Shown here piece by piece: positions 9,215-17,911 of a stretch of 64,000 nucleotides of DNA. How positions within the stretch are numbered: the first letter of the stretch is position 1; each line of letters opens with the position of its first letter. Below the pieces are notes generated by a model. That model did not search any database, was not told the origin of the DNA, and saw nothing but the letters and a program-made list of their open reading frames with translations. The position numbers were made by a program, and so were the translations under genes. Source of the stretch: Cribrihabitans_A pelagius (lineage in GTDB: Bacteria; Pseudomonadota; Alphaproteobacteria; Rhodobacterales; Rhodobacteraceae); NCBI RefSeq assembly GCF_048820915.1, contig NZ_JBMERR010000001.1, positions 62,001-126,000 on the forward strand. The letters run 5' to 3'.

Positions 9215-9550
9215 ATGTTTGCTTTGCAAGACTTCGAGACAGCAACCCCGGTCCAGCGTGACGACCTGCAGCAATCCGGCTGGGCCACGGCCTGCGCCAG
9301 CGGGCGGATGGACAGCGAAATGGAGATCCAGCTGCGGCTGAACCTGCACGGTGATTTCACCGGCGCGCAGGATTGGTTCACCCTTTGCCGCAGCCTGCGC
9401 CGCAAAGGCTTCTACCTCAAGCGCCACGGCGGCGGCCAGCTGCGCCTGCACGACGCCCGCAGCCATGTGGAGATTTGTCCCTGCCGCGCGCTCGGCCACC
9501 CCACCGCGGAGCTGGAGGCGCGCTTCGGCCCGGCGGCCCCGCAGCAGTGA
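9215..9550 (+). CDS. Hypothetical protein
   Basis: 111 residues from an ATG with AGGAGA about eight bases upstream, which supports real expression. I do not recognise the family. The protein is soluble, with four cysteines (two in the segment VEICPCRALG) and a basic segment (RSLRRKGFYLKRHGG). It is monocistronic, between the asd terminator and the REP-like/poly-C region. Confidence 0.6.
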   Translation: MFALQDFETATPVQRDDLQQSGWATACASGRMDSEMEIQLRLNLHGDFTGAQDWFTLCRSLRRKGFYLKRHGGGQLRLHDARSHVEICPCRALGHPTAELEARFGPAAPQQ

Positions 9551-9640
9551 CGGGCGGGCTTGCGGCGCCGGGCGCGCTGCGCCAAACCGGCACGGGTGTC
9601 CTCCCGCCCGTCGCCGCCGATCAGAGATCGCCGTCTCCCG

Positions 9641-9679
9641 TTGGGCGTGGCGCCGCGCTCCGCGCGGCGCGCGGCCCAA
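9641..9679. repeat. REP-like imperfect inverted repeat (TTGGGC...GCCCAA)
   Basis: TTGGGC at 9641 and GCCCAA ending at 9679 bracket arms that match at 15 of 18 positions around a four-base loop. A related element with the same ends lies at 35359-35457. It is downstream of two convergent genes, so it may act as a terminator or be a REP-type dispersed repeat. Confidence 0.5.
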
Positions 9680-9681
9680 AG

Positions 9682-9704
9682 CCCCCCCCCCCCCCCCCCC
9701 CCCC
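9682..9704. repeat. Homopolymer of 23 C
   Basis: An uninterrupted run of 23 cytosines, flanked on both sides by the 9-base direct repeat GCGGCCCAA (9671-9679 and 9705-9713). It is non-coding, 101 bases beyond the stop of the minus-strand livM gene and 131 bases after the plus-strand hypothetical gene. The length could vary by slippage or be a sequencing or assembly artefact. Confidence 0.9.
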
Positions 9705-9805
9705 GCGGCCCAAGGCCGCTCCGTCTGCTCTGGCTCGGCCAGGGCTGGCGGCGGGCGCGGGAGCCGCGCGCTGCTCCGGTTTTCCCCAAGCCGCCGTTCC
9801 GCCAG

Positions 9806-10873
9806 TCAGCGCTGGCGCAGCCGCCCCACCACTCCGGCCGGGAAGAAATAGACGCTGAGGATGAACAGCACCCCCAGCCACAACAGCCAGCGGTCCGCGT
9901 TCAGCAACTCCGGCAGCAGCGGCAGCCCTTCGGCGAGCCCCGCCGCGCGGCCCATCAGCGCCTGCAGGTAGTTCTGCGCCAGCACGAACAGCGCCGCTCC
10001 GATCACCGCGCCATACATCGTGCCCATACCGCCGATCACTACCATCAAGAGGATGTCGATCATGATCTCCAGCGACAGCACCGTGTCCGGTCCCACGTAA
10101 CGCAGCCAGACCGCATAAAGCGATCCCGCCAGAGCCGCGGCCGCCGCCGACAGGCAGGTCACCGCCACCCGGTAGAAGACCACCCGGTAGCCGATGGCCT
10201 CGGCCCTGAAATCATTCTCGCGGATCGCCTGCAGCACCCGTCCGAAGGGGGAGTTCACCACCCGCAAAAGCCCGAGGAACAGGATCAGCGCGCCGAAAAA
10301 AACGAGGTAGTAGGCCAGGAGCTTGCCATTGAGTTTCACGCCCAGGAACTCGCCGCCAAAAGCCGCCTTGCCGAACCGGAAAGCGGGCCCCAGCTCGCGC
10401 GGCGTGCGGAAGGTGAGCCCGTCTTCGCCGCCGGTCAGATGCGAAAGCTGGCTCACCAGCACCGCAAAGGCAGAGGCGACGGCCAGGGTGATCATGGCAA
10501 AGAAAATCGCCCGCACCCGGAGCGAAAACAACCCGATCAGGAGCGCCAGCGCCGCCGCCGCCAGCGCACCGCCCGCGGCCCCCAGCGCCAGCGACCCAAA
10601 TCCGCGCCCCATATGCACCGACGCCAATCCCACGCCATAAGCCCCGATGCCGAAGAACATCGTATGGGCAAAGCTCACAATTCCGGCATAGCCGAGCATC
10701 AGATCGAAACTTGCCGCCAGCACCAGAAAGACGCAGATCCGCGCCGCCGTATCCACCGTGCGCACGCCGGGAAACAGGAAAGGCGCCAGCGCCAGGCAGA
10801 TCAGTACCGCTGCAAGCAGCAGCGCCAGCGGCAGCGAGCGGGGCGTGTCGCCCGACAGAAGCGTGCGTATCAT
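9806..10873 (-). CDS. Branched-chain-type ABC transporter permease (LivM family)
   Basis: 355 residues from the ATG at 10873, which overlaps the livH stop as ATGA. It is a hydrophobic inner-membrane permease with the LivM-family pattern SFDLMLGYAGIVSFAHTMFFG near the N-terminus and IRENDFRAEAIGYRV in the coupling-loop region. It is the last gene of a five-gene operon for a HAAT-type importer: binding protein, livG, livF, livH, livM. The substrate is unknown. Nearby HpaI, PLP decarboxylase and HpaR genes hint at an aromatic or amino-acid-derived substrate. Confidence 0.92.
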   Translation of the reverse strand: MIRTLLSGDTPRSLPLALLLAAVLICLALAPFLFPGVRTVDTAARICVFLVLAASFDLMLGYAGIVSFAHTMFFGIGAYGVGLASVHMGRGFGSLALGAAGGALAAAALALLIGLFSLRVRAIFFAMITLAVASAFAVLVSQLSHLTGGEDGLTFRTPRELGPAFRFGKAAFGGEFLGVKLNGKLLAYYLVFFGALILFLGLLRVVNSPFGRVLQAIRENDFRAEAIGYRVVFYRVAVTCLSAAAAALAGSLYAVWLRYVGPDTVLSLEIMIDILLMVVIGGMGTMYGAVIGAALFVLAQNYLQALMGRAAGLAEGLPLLPELLNADRWLLWLGVLFILSVYFFPAGVVGRLRQR

Positions 10874-11901
10874 TTCGCCTTCACCACCGGAATCATGCCC
10901 ATCGGCCGCCACATCAGGACCGCCGCCATCAAGGCGATGTTAGAGACCAGCGCCGCCTTCGGCTCCAGAAAGGCGACGTAGTTCTGCAACAGCCCCACGA
11001 GCAGCGCGCCGATGAAACAGCCTTCGACCGAACCGAGCCCGCCGATGATCACCACGATGAAGATCAGGATCATCGCCTGGTTGCCCATATGCGCGGTTAT
11101 GACCTCCTGATAGAGCGCCCACATCACCCCGCCCAGCCCCGCCAGCGCCGAGCCCGCCACGAACACCCCGGCAAAGACCAGCCGCAGCCGGTAGCCAAGC
11201 GCCTGCACCATCTCCGGGTTCTCCACGCCTGCGCGCACGATCAGCCCCACCCGCGTGCGCCGCAGCACCCAGCGCATCGCGAGGAACACCGCGAGCCCCA
11301 CGCCAACAGCCACCAGCCGGAATTTCTCGATCGCGGCCCCGGCGAAGGTGAGCGCGCCCTTCAGTGCCTCGGGGCGGGTGAAATAGATCTCCTCCGGTCC
11401 CCAGAAGACGATGATCAGCTGCTCCGCCACAATGAGCCCGCCCATGGTCACCAGGATCTGGCTCAGGTGGTTGCCGTAGACCGGCTCGACGATGATCTTC
11501 TCGAAGCCCCAGCCCAAGACCCCGGTCGCGGCCATTGCCGCAAGCACAGCGGCCAGCACGGCGGCGAGGTTCAGCATCAGCGAGGGTGCGCCGGTCCAGT
11601 GCCCGAGCATCAGGAGCACCGAGACGCCGACGAAGGCTCCGGCCGAGACGAATGCGCCATGGCCGAAGTTGATCACGTCCATCAGCCCGAAGACCAGAGT
11701 GAGGCCGGAGGCCATCAGGAAGATCATCATTCCCATCGCCAGCCCCGAGACGGTGAGCGTCAGCCAGCTCGCCGGGTTCTGAATCGCGGCAAAGCCCGCT
11801 GCCGCCAGCAAGGGCACCAGCAAGAGCGGCAGGTAGGGCGCGGCCCGGTCCCGGACCGAGGCCCGCGCCATCGCCGGTGCATGTTCAGGCGCGGCGGTCA
11901 T
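10870..11901 (-). CDS. Branched-chain-type ABC transporter permease (LivH family)
   Basis: 343 residues; about eight hydrophobic segments follow a ~25-residue polar N-terminus. LivH features include GLTLVFGLMDVINFGHGAF and the C-terminal VVIIGGLGSVEGCFIGALLVG. It pairs with LivM to form the membrane channel. It overlaps livM by four bases. A short intergenic repeat (11925-11951) sits between livF and this gene, so the spacing to livF (79 bases) is larger than elsewhere in the operon. Confidence 0.92.
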   Translation of the reverse strand: MTAAPEHAPAMARASVRDRAAPYLPLLLVPLLAAAGFAAIQNPASWLTLTVSGLAMGMMIFLMASGLTLVFGLMDVINFGHGAFVSAGAFVGVSVLLMLGHWTGAPSLMLNLAAVLAAVLAAMAATGVLGWGFEKIIVEPVYGNHLSQILVTMGGLIVAEQLIIVFWGPEEIYFTRPEALKGALTFAGAAIEKFRLVAVGVGLAVFLAMRWVLRRTRVGLIVRAGVENPEMVQALGYRLRLVFAGVFVAGSALAGLGGVMWALYQEVITAHMGNQAMILIFIVVIIGGLGSVEGCFIGALLVGLLQNYVAFLEPKAALVSNIALMAAVLMWRPMGMIPVVKAK

Positions 11902-11924
11902 GCGCTGTCTCCCCCTTTTCCTCT

Positions 11925-11951
11925 TGCTGAAAATATCCCCGCCGGAGGCAT
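11925..11951 (-). repeat. CCTCCGGCGGGAG-type intergenic repeat, copy 1
   Basis: Read on the minus strand this is GCCTCCGGCGGGGATATTTT followed by CAGCA, the same element as copies near 46.2 and 50.2 kb (core CTCCGGCGGGAGTATTTG) and related to 17275-17310. It lies between livF and livH. The function is unknown. Confidence 0.7.
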
Positions 11952-11980
11952 GAAATCTCTTACCCCGACATTTGCGGCGC

Positions 11981-12727
11981 TCATGAACGCTCCTCCAGGC
12001 TGAGCCCCATCAGCCGCGCCTGCAGTGCCTCGTCTCCGGCCAGCTCCGCCATTGCCCCGCTCCAAATCACCCGGCCGTCGTCCATCACCGCGGCGCTGTC
12101 CCCCAGCGCCTTGGCAACCGCAAAATTCTGCTCCACCAGCAGGATCGAGGCCCCTTGGCGCTTCAGGTCGCGCAGCGCGCGGGCCATGGTGGCGACAATC
12201 GCGGGGGCGAGCCCCTTGGTGGGCTCGTCGATCAGGTAGAGCGTGCGCTCCTCCGCCATGGCGCGGGCGATCGACAGCATCTGTTTCTGCCCGCCCGACA
12301 GCGTGCCGGCCTCGGACGTCCAGAAGGTCTTGAGCGGCGGGAAGGCGGCGAAGATCCAGTCGAGCCGCGCCGGGTCGAGCGGGCCGGAGAGGGCGGCCAG
12401 CCGCATGTTCTCCTCCACCGTGAGGCCTGCGAAAATGCCCATGTCCTCGGGCACGAAGCCGATGCCTGCCCGGGCGATAGCCGGGGTGGGCAGGCGGGTG
12501 ATGTCGGTGCCGTCAAACAGGATGCGGCCCGCGCGGGCGCGCCAGTGGCCGATCACGCTGCGCAGCGTGGTGGTCTTGCCGACGCCGTTGCGGCCCAGGA
12601 GCATGGTCACCGCGCCGCGCGGCACCGCGAGGTCGACGCCCTGCAGAATGTGGTATTGCGCGATGTCGGTGCAGACTGCTTCGAGCCGCAGCACCGGGCC
12701 GCCATTGTGTGTTGCCGGATCAGCCAT
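11981..12727 (-). CDS. Branched-chain-type ABC transporter ATP-binding protein (LivF family)
   Basis: 248 residues from the ATG at 12727, overlapping the livG stop by eight bases. Walker A is GRNGVGKTT, the ABC signature LSGGQKQ and Walker B LYLIDEPTKGL, followed by the switch histidine/glutamine region ILLVEQNF. Length and motifs fit LivF. It would power import through the adjacent LivH-LivM pair together with LivG. Confidence 0.93.
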   Translation of the reverse strand: MADPATHNGGPVLRLEAVCTDIAQYHILQGVDLAVPRGAVTMLLGRNGVGKTTTLRSVIGHWRARAGRILFDGTDITRLPTPAIARAGIGFVPEDMGIFAGLTVEENMRLAALSGPLDPARLDWIFAAFPPLKTFWTSEAGTLSGGQKQMLSIARAMAEERTLYLIDEPTKGLAPAIVATMARALRDLKRQGASILLVEQNFAVAKALGDSAAVMDDGRVIWSGAMAELAGDEALQARLMGLSLEERS

Positions 12728-13496
12728 CCTGCAGCACCCCTTCCAGCCCGCGCCCCATATAGGCCTCCTGCACAACGTCCGAAGCCATCACCTCGGCCGG
12801 CGGGCCATCGGCGGCCAGCGCGCCGTTGTGCAGCACGATGATGCGGCGGGCAAGGGAGCGGATCACGTCCATCTTGTGCTCGACCAGCAGGATCGCGCGG
12901 TCGGGCCGCTCCGCCAGCCGGGCGATCAGCTCCAGCACCACCGGCGCCTCGTCCACGCTCATGCCGGCGGTGGGCTCGTCGAACATGTAGACGGCAGGGT
13001 CCAGCGCGATGAGCAGCGCCACCTCCAGCTTGCGCTGGTTGCCGTGCGACAGCTCCGACACCGTCTGGTTGCGCTGGTCCAGCATCCGCACCCCGACCAG
13101 CACCGCCTCGGCCTGTTCCGTGAGATCCCGGTGCCGCGCCGCCATAGACCACAGGTTGAAACCGCGCCCGGCCTTGGCCTGCACAACCAGGCGGACGTTT
13201 TCCAGGACGCTGAGGTCAGGGAACAGGCTGGTAAGCTGGAAGGCGCGGCCGATGCCTGCCCGGGTGCGGGCCGAGACGGAAAGGCCGCTGATGTCGCGCC
13301 CGTGCAGATGCACCCGGCCCGCCGTCGCCGGGATCTGGCCCGAGATCAAGTTGAAATAGGTGGTCTTGCCCGCCCCGTTGGGGCCGACGATGGCAGTCAG
13401 CTCACCGGCGTGGAAGCCGCAGCTGACATTGCCGACGGCGACATGCCCGCCGAAGCGCACGGTGAGGCCGGAGGTTCTGAGGATCGGATCGGTCAT
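12720..13496 (-). CDS. Branched-chain-type ABC transporter ATP-binding protein (LivG family)
   Basis: 258 residues. Walker A is GPNGAGKTT, the signature LSHGNQRKLE is the form typical of LivG, and Walker B is VYMFDEPTAGM, with the switch region ILLVEHKMDV. It follows the binding-protein gene by 61 bases and overlaps livF. Confidence 0.93.
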   Translation of the reverse strand: MTDPILRTSGLTVRFGGHVAVGNVSCGFHAGELTAIVGPNGAGKTTYFNLISGQIPATAGRVHLHGRDISGLSVSARTRAGIGRAFQLTSLFPDLSVLENVRLVVQAKAGRGFNLWSMAARHRDLTEQAEAVLVGVRMLDQRNQTVSELSHGNQRKLEVALLIALDPAVYMFDEPTAGMSVDEAPVVLELIARLAERPDRAILLVEHKMDVIRSLARRIIVLHNGALAADGPPAEVMASDVVQEAYMGRGLEGVLQDG

Positions 13497-13557
13497 GGCT
13501 GGCTCCGCGGTTTCCGCGGCCCGTGAGGCAGGCTGCCCGGGCCGCGGCGCAGGCGTG

Positions 13558-14733
13558 CTACTGGTTGCGCACCGGGACCGGCAGGTCCTCGATCTTCAGC
13601 TCGCGCACCAGTTCCGGCACGGCCCATTCGACGCCGTCTTCGTTCTTCAGGCGGAAGTGATACATGCTTTGCAGCGCCTGGTGATCCTCGGCGCGGAACT
13701 TCATGGTGCCTTTGGGGGTCTCCCACTCCATGCCCTCCATCGCTTCGATCAGCGCTTCGGTTTCGGTGGAGCCCGCCTTGCGGATCGCCTCGACCGCGGC
13801 GATGCCCGCTGCCATGCCGCCTGCGGTGAAGAAATCCGGCGGTGCGCCAAAGCGCTCCTCATGGGTCTTCACCAGCCAGTCGTTCACCGGATTGTCGGGC
13901 AGCTCGTAGTAATAATAGGTGCCGCCTTCCATGCCCTCGAAGTCCTTGAAGCCCTTGAGCGCGGCAAGGATGTTGCCGACGCCGGCAAACTCGATGCCGA
14001 AGCGGCCGGGGTCGAGCGCGTTGATCTTGGCCCAGGGGTTTCCGCCGCCGGCCCAGATGATAAACAGCTTCTTCTCGCCCTCCAGATCCTTCATCGCGTT
14101 AAAGATCCGCTCCGCCGCGGCGGTGAAGTCGGTGGTGTCGGTGGGGGCAAATTCCTCGTGCACGATACCGCTGCCCTGGACCTCCAGCGCCTCGCGGAAG
14201 GCGGCGATGCCGTCGCGGCCAAAGGCGTAGTCCTGCGCCAGCGTGGCGATATGCACGTTGTCCCCGGCCAAGGCGATGGCACTGGCCACCGCGTCCTGGC
14301 TGGAGTTGCGCGAAGTGCGGAAGATGTAGCGGTTCCAGTTGGCGCCGGTGATCGAATCGGCCACCGCCGGCTCCACGATCAGCAGCTTTTCATATTCCTC
14401 GGCCACCGGCAGCATCGCCAGCGCCACGCCAGAGCTGACCGGGCCGATCGCCAGATCGACTTCGTCGTCGCCGTAGGCTTCTTCCAGCAGCGCGCGGCCG
14501 TTTTCCGGCTTAAGCTGGGTGTCCTTTTCGATCACCACGATCTTCTCGCCGTTCACCTCCATGGTGCCGTCCGTGGCGTATTCCAGCCCCAGCATCAGCC
14601 CGTCATGGGACTGTTTGGCATAGGCTTCGAACGGACCTGTCTTGCCGTAGACATGGGCGATCTTGATGTCCGCCGCCGCGGCCGAGGCCAGCGACAGCGC
14701 GGATGCGATACCCGCAAGTATTGCGCGCTTCAT
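13558..14733 (-). CDS. Periplasmic substrate-binding protein of the first Liv-type ABC transporter
   Basis: 391 residues with a clear Sec signal peptide (MKRAILAGIASALSLASAAAA, cleavage near residue 21). The type I periplasmic-binding fold (Peripla_BP_6 class) is shown by IKIAHVYGKTGPFEAY at the mature start. It begins the livG-F-H-M operon and would set the specificity, which cannot be read from sequence. The upstream gap holds a perfect inverted repeat (14830-14851). Confidence 0.92.
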   Translation of the reverse strand: MKRAILAGIASALSLASAAAADIKIAHVYGKTGPFEAYAKQSHDGLMLGLEYATDGTMEVNGEKIVVIEKDTQLKPENGRALLEEAYGDDEVDLAIGPVSSGVALAMLPVAEEYEKLLIVEPAVADSITGANWNRYIFRTSRNSSQDAVASAIALAGDNVHIATLAQDYAFGRDGIAAFREALEVQGSGIVHEEFAPTDTTDFTAAAERIFNAMKDLEGEKKLFIIWAGGGNPWAKINALDPGRFGIEFAGVGNILAALKGFKDFEGMEGGTYYYYELPDNPVNDWLVKTHEERFGAPPDFFTAGGMAAGIAAVEAIRKAGSTETEALIEAMEGMEWETPKGTMKFRAEDHQALQSMYHFRLKNEDGVEWAVPELVRELKIEDLPVPVRNQ

Positions 14734-14829
14734 ATCGGTTCTCCCTGTTGCGCGCCGGGGCCGGGAGGGCGGCGGGTCCGCACACCCCGCAGGCGCTTTG
14801 GCATACAGGAATACAAGCTATGGGTGGTG

Positions 14830-14851
14830 TTTGAAACCGGTCAGTTTCAAA
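14830..14851. promoter_or_regulatory. Perfect 8-bp inverted repeat upstream of the binding-protein gene (candidate operator)
   Basis: TTTGAAAC and GTTTCAAA are separated by six bases, 97 bases upstream of the binding-protein ATG and 25 bases beyond the aldolase stop. The AT-rich stem without a strong T tract makes an operator more likely than a terminator. Candidate binders are the MarR/HpaR protein at 17.5 kb or an outside regulator. Confidence 0.5.
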
Positions 14852-14875
14852 AAACCAACCATAGCGCAGATGCCG

Positions 14876-15646
14876 CTACCCTTTGGCCCAAGTGGCCGCC
14901 AGTGCCCGGGCGTGGCGGGTCAGGATCAGCACGTCGATGCCCACGGCGAGGAACTGCGCGCCCATGTCCGCATAGGCCTGCGTGGCCTCCTCCGTGACGC
15001 CGAGGATTCCGGGGGCAACGCCCGCGGCCTTGATCCGGGCAAGCGCATCTTTGATGGCGGCCCGCACCTCGGGGTGGGCGGAGTTGCCCTGGTGGCCCAT
15101 GTCGGTCGACAGGTCGGCGGGGCCGATGAAGACGCCCGAGATGCCCTCCACCGCGAGGATGTCATCCAGCGCGGCAAGGCCCGCGCGGTTTTCCACCTGC
15201 ACCAGCAGGCAGATTGCCTGATCCGCCGTCTGGATATAGTTCTCCACGGTGCCAAAGCGGGTGGCCCGGGCCGCGGTGGCGCCGACCCCGCGGATGCCTG
15301 CGGGCGGGTAGCGGCAGGCGCGCACCAGATCGCGGGCCTGATCCGCGCTTTCCACCATCGGCACCAGCACCGTCTGGGCGCCGGCGTCCAGCACCTGCTT
15401 GATCATCCAGGTCTCCCCAATCGGCACCCGCACCACCGGGTGGCTGGGCGAGGTCTCCAGCGCCATCAGCTGGTCTCGGATCGAGCGGATGCCGTTGGGC
15501 GCATGTTCGCCGTCGATCACCAGCCAGTCGAAACCGCAGGTGCCCATGATCTCCGCCGCCGAAGCCTCGGCAAAGCTCAGCCAGCAGCCGATCTGGCGCT
15601 CGCCCCGGGTAAGGGCGGCCTTGAAGGTGTTTTCGGGCGCGGGCAT
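14876..15646 (-). CDS. HpcH/HpaI-family aldolase (4-hydroxy-2-oxoheptanedioate aldolase type)
   Basis: 256 residues from the ATG at 15646, with AGGAG about ten bases upstream. It is a class II, metal-dependent pyruvate aldolase: VIDGEHAP near residue 45, VVRVPIGE, the metal glutamate in VQVENRAGL and the aspartate in FIGPADLSTDMG. HpaI cleaves the terminal ring-fission product of homoprotocatechuate to pyruvate and succinate semialdehyde; relatives act on 2-keto-3-deoxy sugars. The HpaR-type regulator two genes away favours an aromatic role, but no other hpa genes are visible. Confidence 0.87.
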   Translation of the reverse strand: MPAPENTFKAALTRGERQIGCWLSFAEASAAEIMGTCGFDWLVIDGEHAPNGIRSIRDQLMALETSPSHPVVRVPIGETWMIKQVLDAGAQTVLVPMVESADQARDLVRACRYPPAGIRGVGATAARATRFGTVENYIQTADQAICLLVQVENRAGLAALDDILAVEGISGVFIGPADLSTDMGHQGNSAHPEVRAAIKDALARIKAAGVAPGILGVTEEATQAYADMGAQFLAVGIDVLILTRHARALAATWAKG

Positions 15647-15772
15647 GGGCTGGATCTCCTGTCGGTTGCTGCGGGCCAGGGGCTGCGGGCGGGCCGCGCG
15701 GCGCGGCGCGGCGCCTTGCATAAGACGCTAGCGCCCGCGCCCGCCGCTTGTCCACTTCCGGGACAAAAGGTG

Positions 15773-17185
15773 TCAGTGCAGTCCGCGGGCGATTTCAGTG
15801 ATCACATCGAATGCAATCATTATATCCGCCTCGGTGGTGTCGAACTGGCCGGCCTGAAAGCGGATCGCCAGCTGACCGTCGACGCGGGTTTGGGTCAGAT
15901 AGATACGCCCGTCGTCGTTGATCGCATTGACCAGCCTGAGGTTCAAATCGTCGGGATCCCCGGCCCCTTCCGGCGCGTAGCGGAAGGTCCAGAGCGACCA
16001 CATTGGCGGGGTGACAATCTCGAAATCCGGCTCTGCTGCGAGCCGTTCGTGCAGCTGGTGCGACCAGGCAACGTGGTTCCTTAGCCGCGCGCGCAGCCCC
16101 TCCAGCCCGTAGGTCCGGATCACGAACCAGATCTTCAGCGCCCGGAAGCGGCGGCCCAGCGGCACCGACCATTCCGAATAGTTGATGATGCCGTCGCGGC
16201 CGTGGGTCTTCAGGTATTCCGGGCTGATCGCCAGCGTCTGCACCAGATCATCCGGGTTCTTCAGGAAATGCGCCGAGCAGTCGAACTGCACCCCCAGCCA
16301 CTTGTGCGGGTTGAAGACGATGCTGTCGGCGCGCTCGACGCCGGGCCAGTAGTGGCGGAACTCCGGGCAGATCATCGCGGAGCCGGCCCAGGCGGCATCC
16401 ACATGCGTGTAGAGCCCGTATTTTTCGGCCACGTCGAGCACCCGGTCCACCGGATCGGTGGCGCCTGTGCCGGTGCCGCCGACGCAGAGGATCACACCCG
16501 CGGGCTGGTGCCCCGCGGCGATGTCGGCCGCGATCGCGGCGTCCAGCGCGTCAGGGTCCATGCCGCGCCAATCGCCCTTCACCGGCACCCGCACCAGGTT
16601 CTGCTGGCCGATGCCGGCAACCCAGATCGCGCGGTCGACGGACGTATGGACCTCGGAAGAGCAATAGATGCGCAAGGCTTTTTGCCCGCACAGCCCCTGT
16701 TGGTTGCCCTGCCAGTTCAGCGCCTTCTCCCGCATTGTCAGCACTGCTGCAAGGGTGGCGGAGGAAGCCGAGTCCTGTATCACGCCCTGGAAGCCCGCGG
16801 GCAGGTCCAACGCCTGGCGCAGCCAGTCCATCATCCGGGTTTCCATCTCGGTCGCGGCCGGAGAGGTCTGCCACAGCATGCATTGCGGCGCGATGGCGGC
16901 GGTCAGGAACTCCGCCAGCACCGAGGGCGCGGCGGCGTTGGCGGCGAAATAGGCAAAGAAGCGGGGGTGCTGCCAATGGGTGATGCCGGGCATCACGATG
17001 TTTTCGAAGTCGCGGAAGATCGCCTCCATGCCCTCGCCAGCCTCGGGCGGGGTGGCGGGGAGCGCCTCCAGCACCTCGCCCGGCTCGGTCTGCGCCCGCA
17101 CCGGCCGCTCGCCGACGGTCTCGTGGTAATGCTGCGCCCAGTCCGAGACCTTGCGGCCCCAAGCGGAGAATTCGTTCCAGTTCAT
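15773..17185 (-). CDS. Pyridoxal-dependent group II decarboxylase
   Basis: 470 residues from the ATG at 17185. It belongs to the aromatic-L-amino-acid/glutamate decarboxylase fold. The PLP lysine is Lys295 in FNPHKWLGVQ and the cofactor aspartate is Asp263 in THVDAAWAG; QDSASSATLAA and HPRFFAYF are typical substrate-side motifs. Members decarboxylate tyrosine, tryptophan, phenylalanine or DOPA to amines. The gene is divergent from the HpaR-type regulator, so amine or aromatic metabolism is a reasonable inference. The frame continues upstream, but the extra residues look non-coding. Confidence 0.9.
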   Translation of the reverse strand: MNWNEFSAWGRKVSDWAQHYHETVGERPVRAQTEPGEVLEALPATPPEAGEGMEAIFRDFENIVMPGITHWQHPRFFAYFAANAAAPSVLAEFLTAAIAPQCMLWQTSPAATEMETRMMDWLRQALDLPAGFQGVIQDSASSATLAAVLTMREKALNWQGNQQGLCGQKALRIYCSSEVHTSVDRAIWVAGIGQQNLVRVPVKGDWRGMDPDALDAAIAADIAAGHQPAGVILCVGGTGTGATDPVDRVLDVAEKYGLYTHVDAAWAGSAMICPEFRHYWPGVERADSIVFNPHKWLGVQFDCSAHFLKNPDDLVQTLAISPEYLKTHGRDGIINYSEWSVPLGRRFRALKIWFVIRTYGLEGLRARLRNHVAWSHQLHERLAAEPDFEIVTPPMWSLWTFRYAPEGAGDPDDLNLRLVNAINDDGRIYLTQTRVDGQLAIRFQAGQFDTTEADIMIAFDVITEIARGLH

Positions 17186-17256
17186 GTCGATGCGTCCTTC
17201 TTGTCGGTCAGGGCCGGGCGCGGCCTTGGATGTTGTGCTTGCGGCGCGGGCAGAAG

Positions 17257-17316
17257 CGAGGGGCCGGCCCCTCGCGCTCCCCGGGATATTTTCAGCCAGA
17301 AGAAGGGGCAGGCCGG
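17257..17316. repeat. Hairpin plus GGGATATTTTC repeat element
   Basis: A perfect 18-bp palindrome (CGAGGGGCC and its reverse complement, 17257-17274) is followed by CTCCCCGGGATATTTTCAGC and CAGAAGAAG. The second part resembles the repeat copies at 11.9, 46.2 and 50.2 kb. It lies in the 285-base gap between the divergent decarboxylase and HpaR genes. Confidence 0.6.
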
Positions 17317-17470
17317 GCTGGCGCAAGAGGCTTGCTGACTGGTTCCGCTTTCCTGACCGCGCCTCCCTTGCGCGTTCTTAACGTGTGTATGAAAACCGCT
17401 GCGGCTGCCGTCAAGCATGCCATGCCCCGGGGCCGATTGCCTTTGACGTGTTCCGGGGCGATACTTGGGC

Positions 17471-17911
17471 ATGAGCAAATCGATCCCAAGCACCAGCCGC
17501 TCCCTGCCGATCGCGCTCCTGCGGGCGCGCGAGCGGGTGATGGGGCCGATCCGCGCGCTTCTGAGCGACGCAGGGCTGACCGAGCAGCAGTGGCGGGTGT
17601 TGCGGGTGGTGCAGGAAAGCGGGCCGATCGACCCGACCCAGATCGCCGACCAGGCCTGCCTGCTGCTGCCCAGCCTGACCCGGATCCTGCATAAGCTGGA
17701 AGACAAGCAGCTGATCAGCCGCGAACGCGACACCGAGGACCGCCGCCGCCAGGTTGTGCGGATCTCCCCCGCCGGAGAGCGCATCATCGCCGACAACATC
17801 GGTGCGGCGCTGGAGATCGCGGAGGAGACCCGGCGCAAGATGGGTGCGGAACGCTATGATGCGCTTCTGGATCTCTTGAACGAGCTGGACCGGATCGGCT
17901 TGGCGGAGTGA
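17471..17911 (+). CDS. hpaR: MarR-family regulator, HpaR type
   Basis: 146 residues from ATG 17471; a TTG two codons earlier is possible. The winged-helix MarR domain spans residues ~25-130, with LTEQQWRVLRVVQ, LLLPSLTRILHKLEDK and the wing RERDTEDRRRQVV. Known HpaR proteins repress homoprotocatechuate degradation operons and respond to aromatic acids. The gene is divergent from the PLP decarboxylase and probably controls it and the aldolase/Liv genes. The symbol is by similarity only. Confidence 0.82.
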   Translation: MSKSIPSTSRSLPIALLRARERVMGPIRALLSDAGLTEQQWRVLRVVQESGPIDPTQIADQACLLLPSLTRILHKLEDKQLISRERDTEDRRRQVVRISPAGERIIADNIGAALEIAEETRRKMGAERYDALLDLLNELDRIGLAE

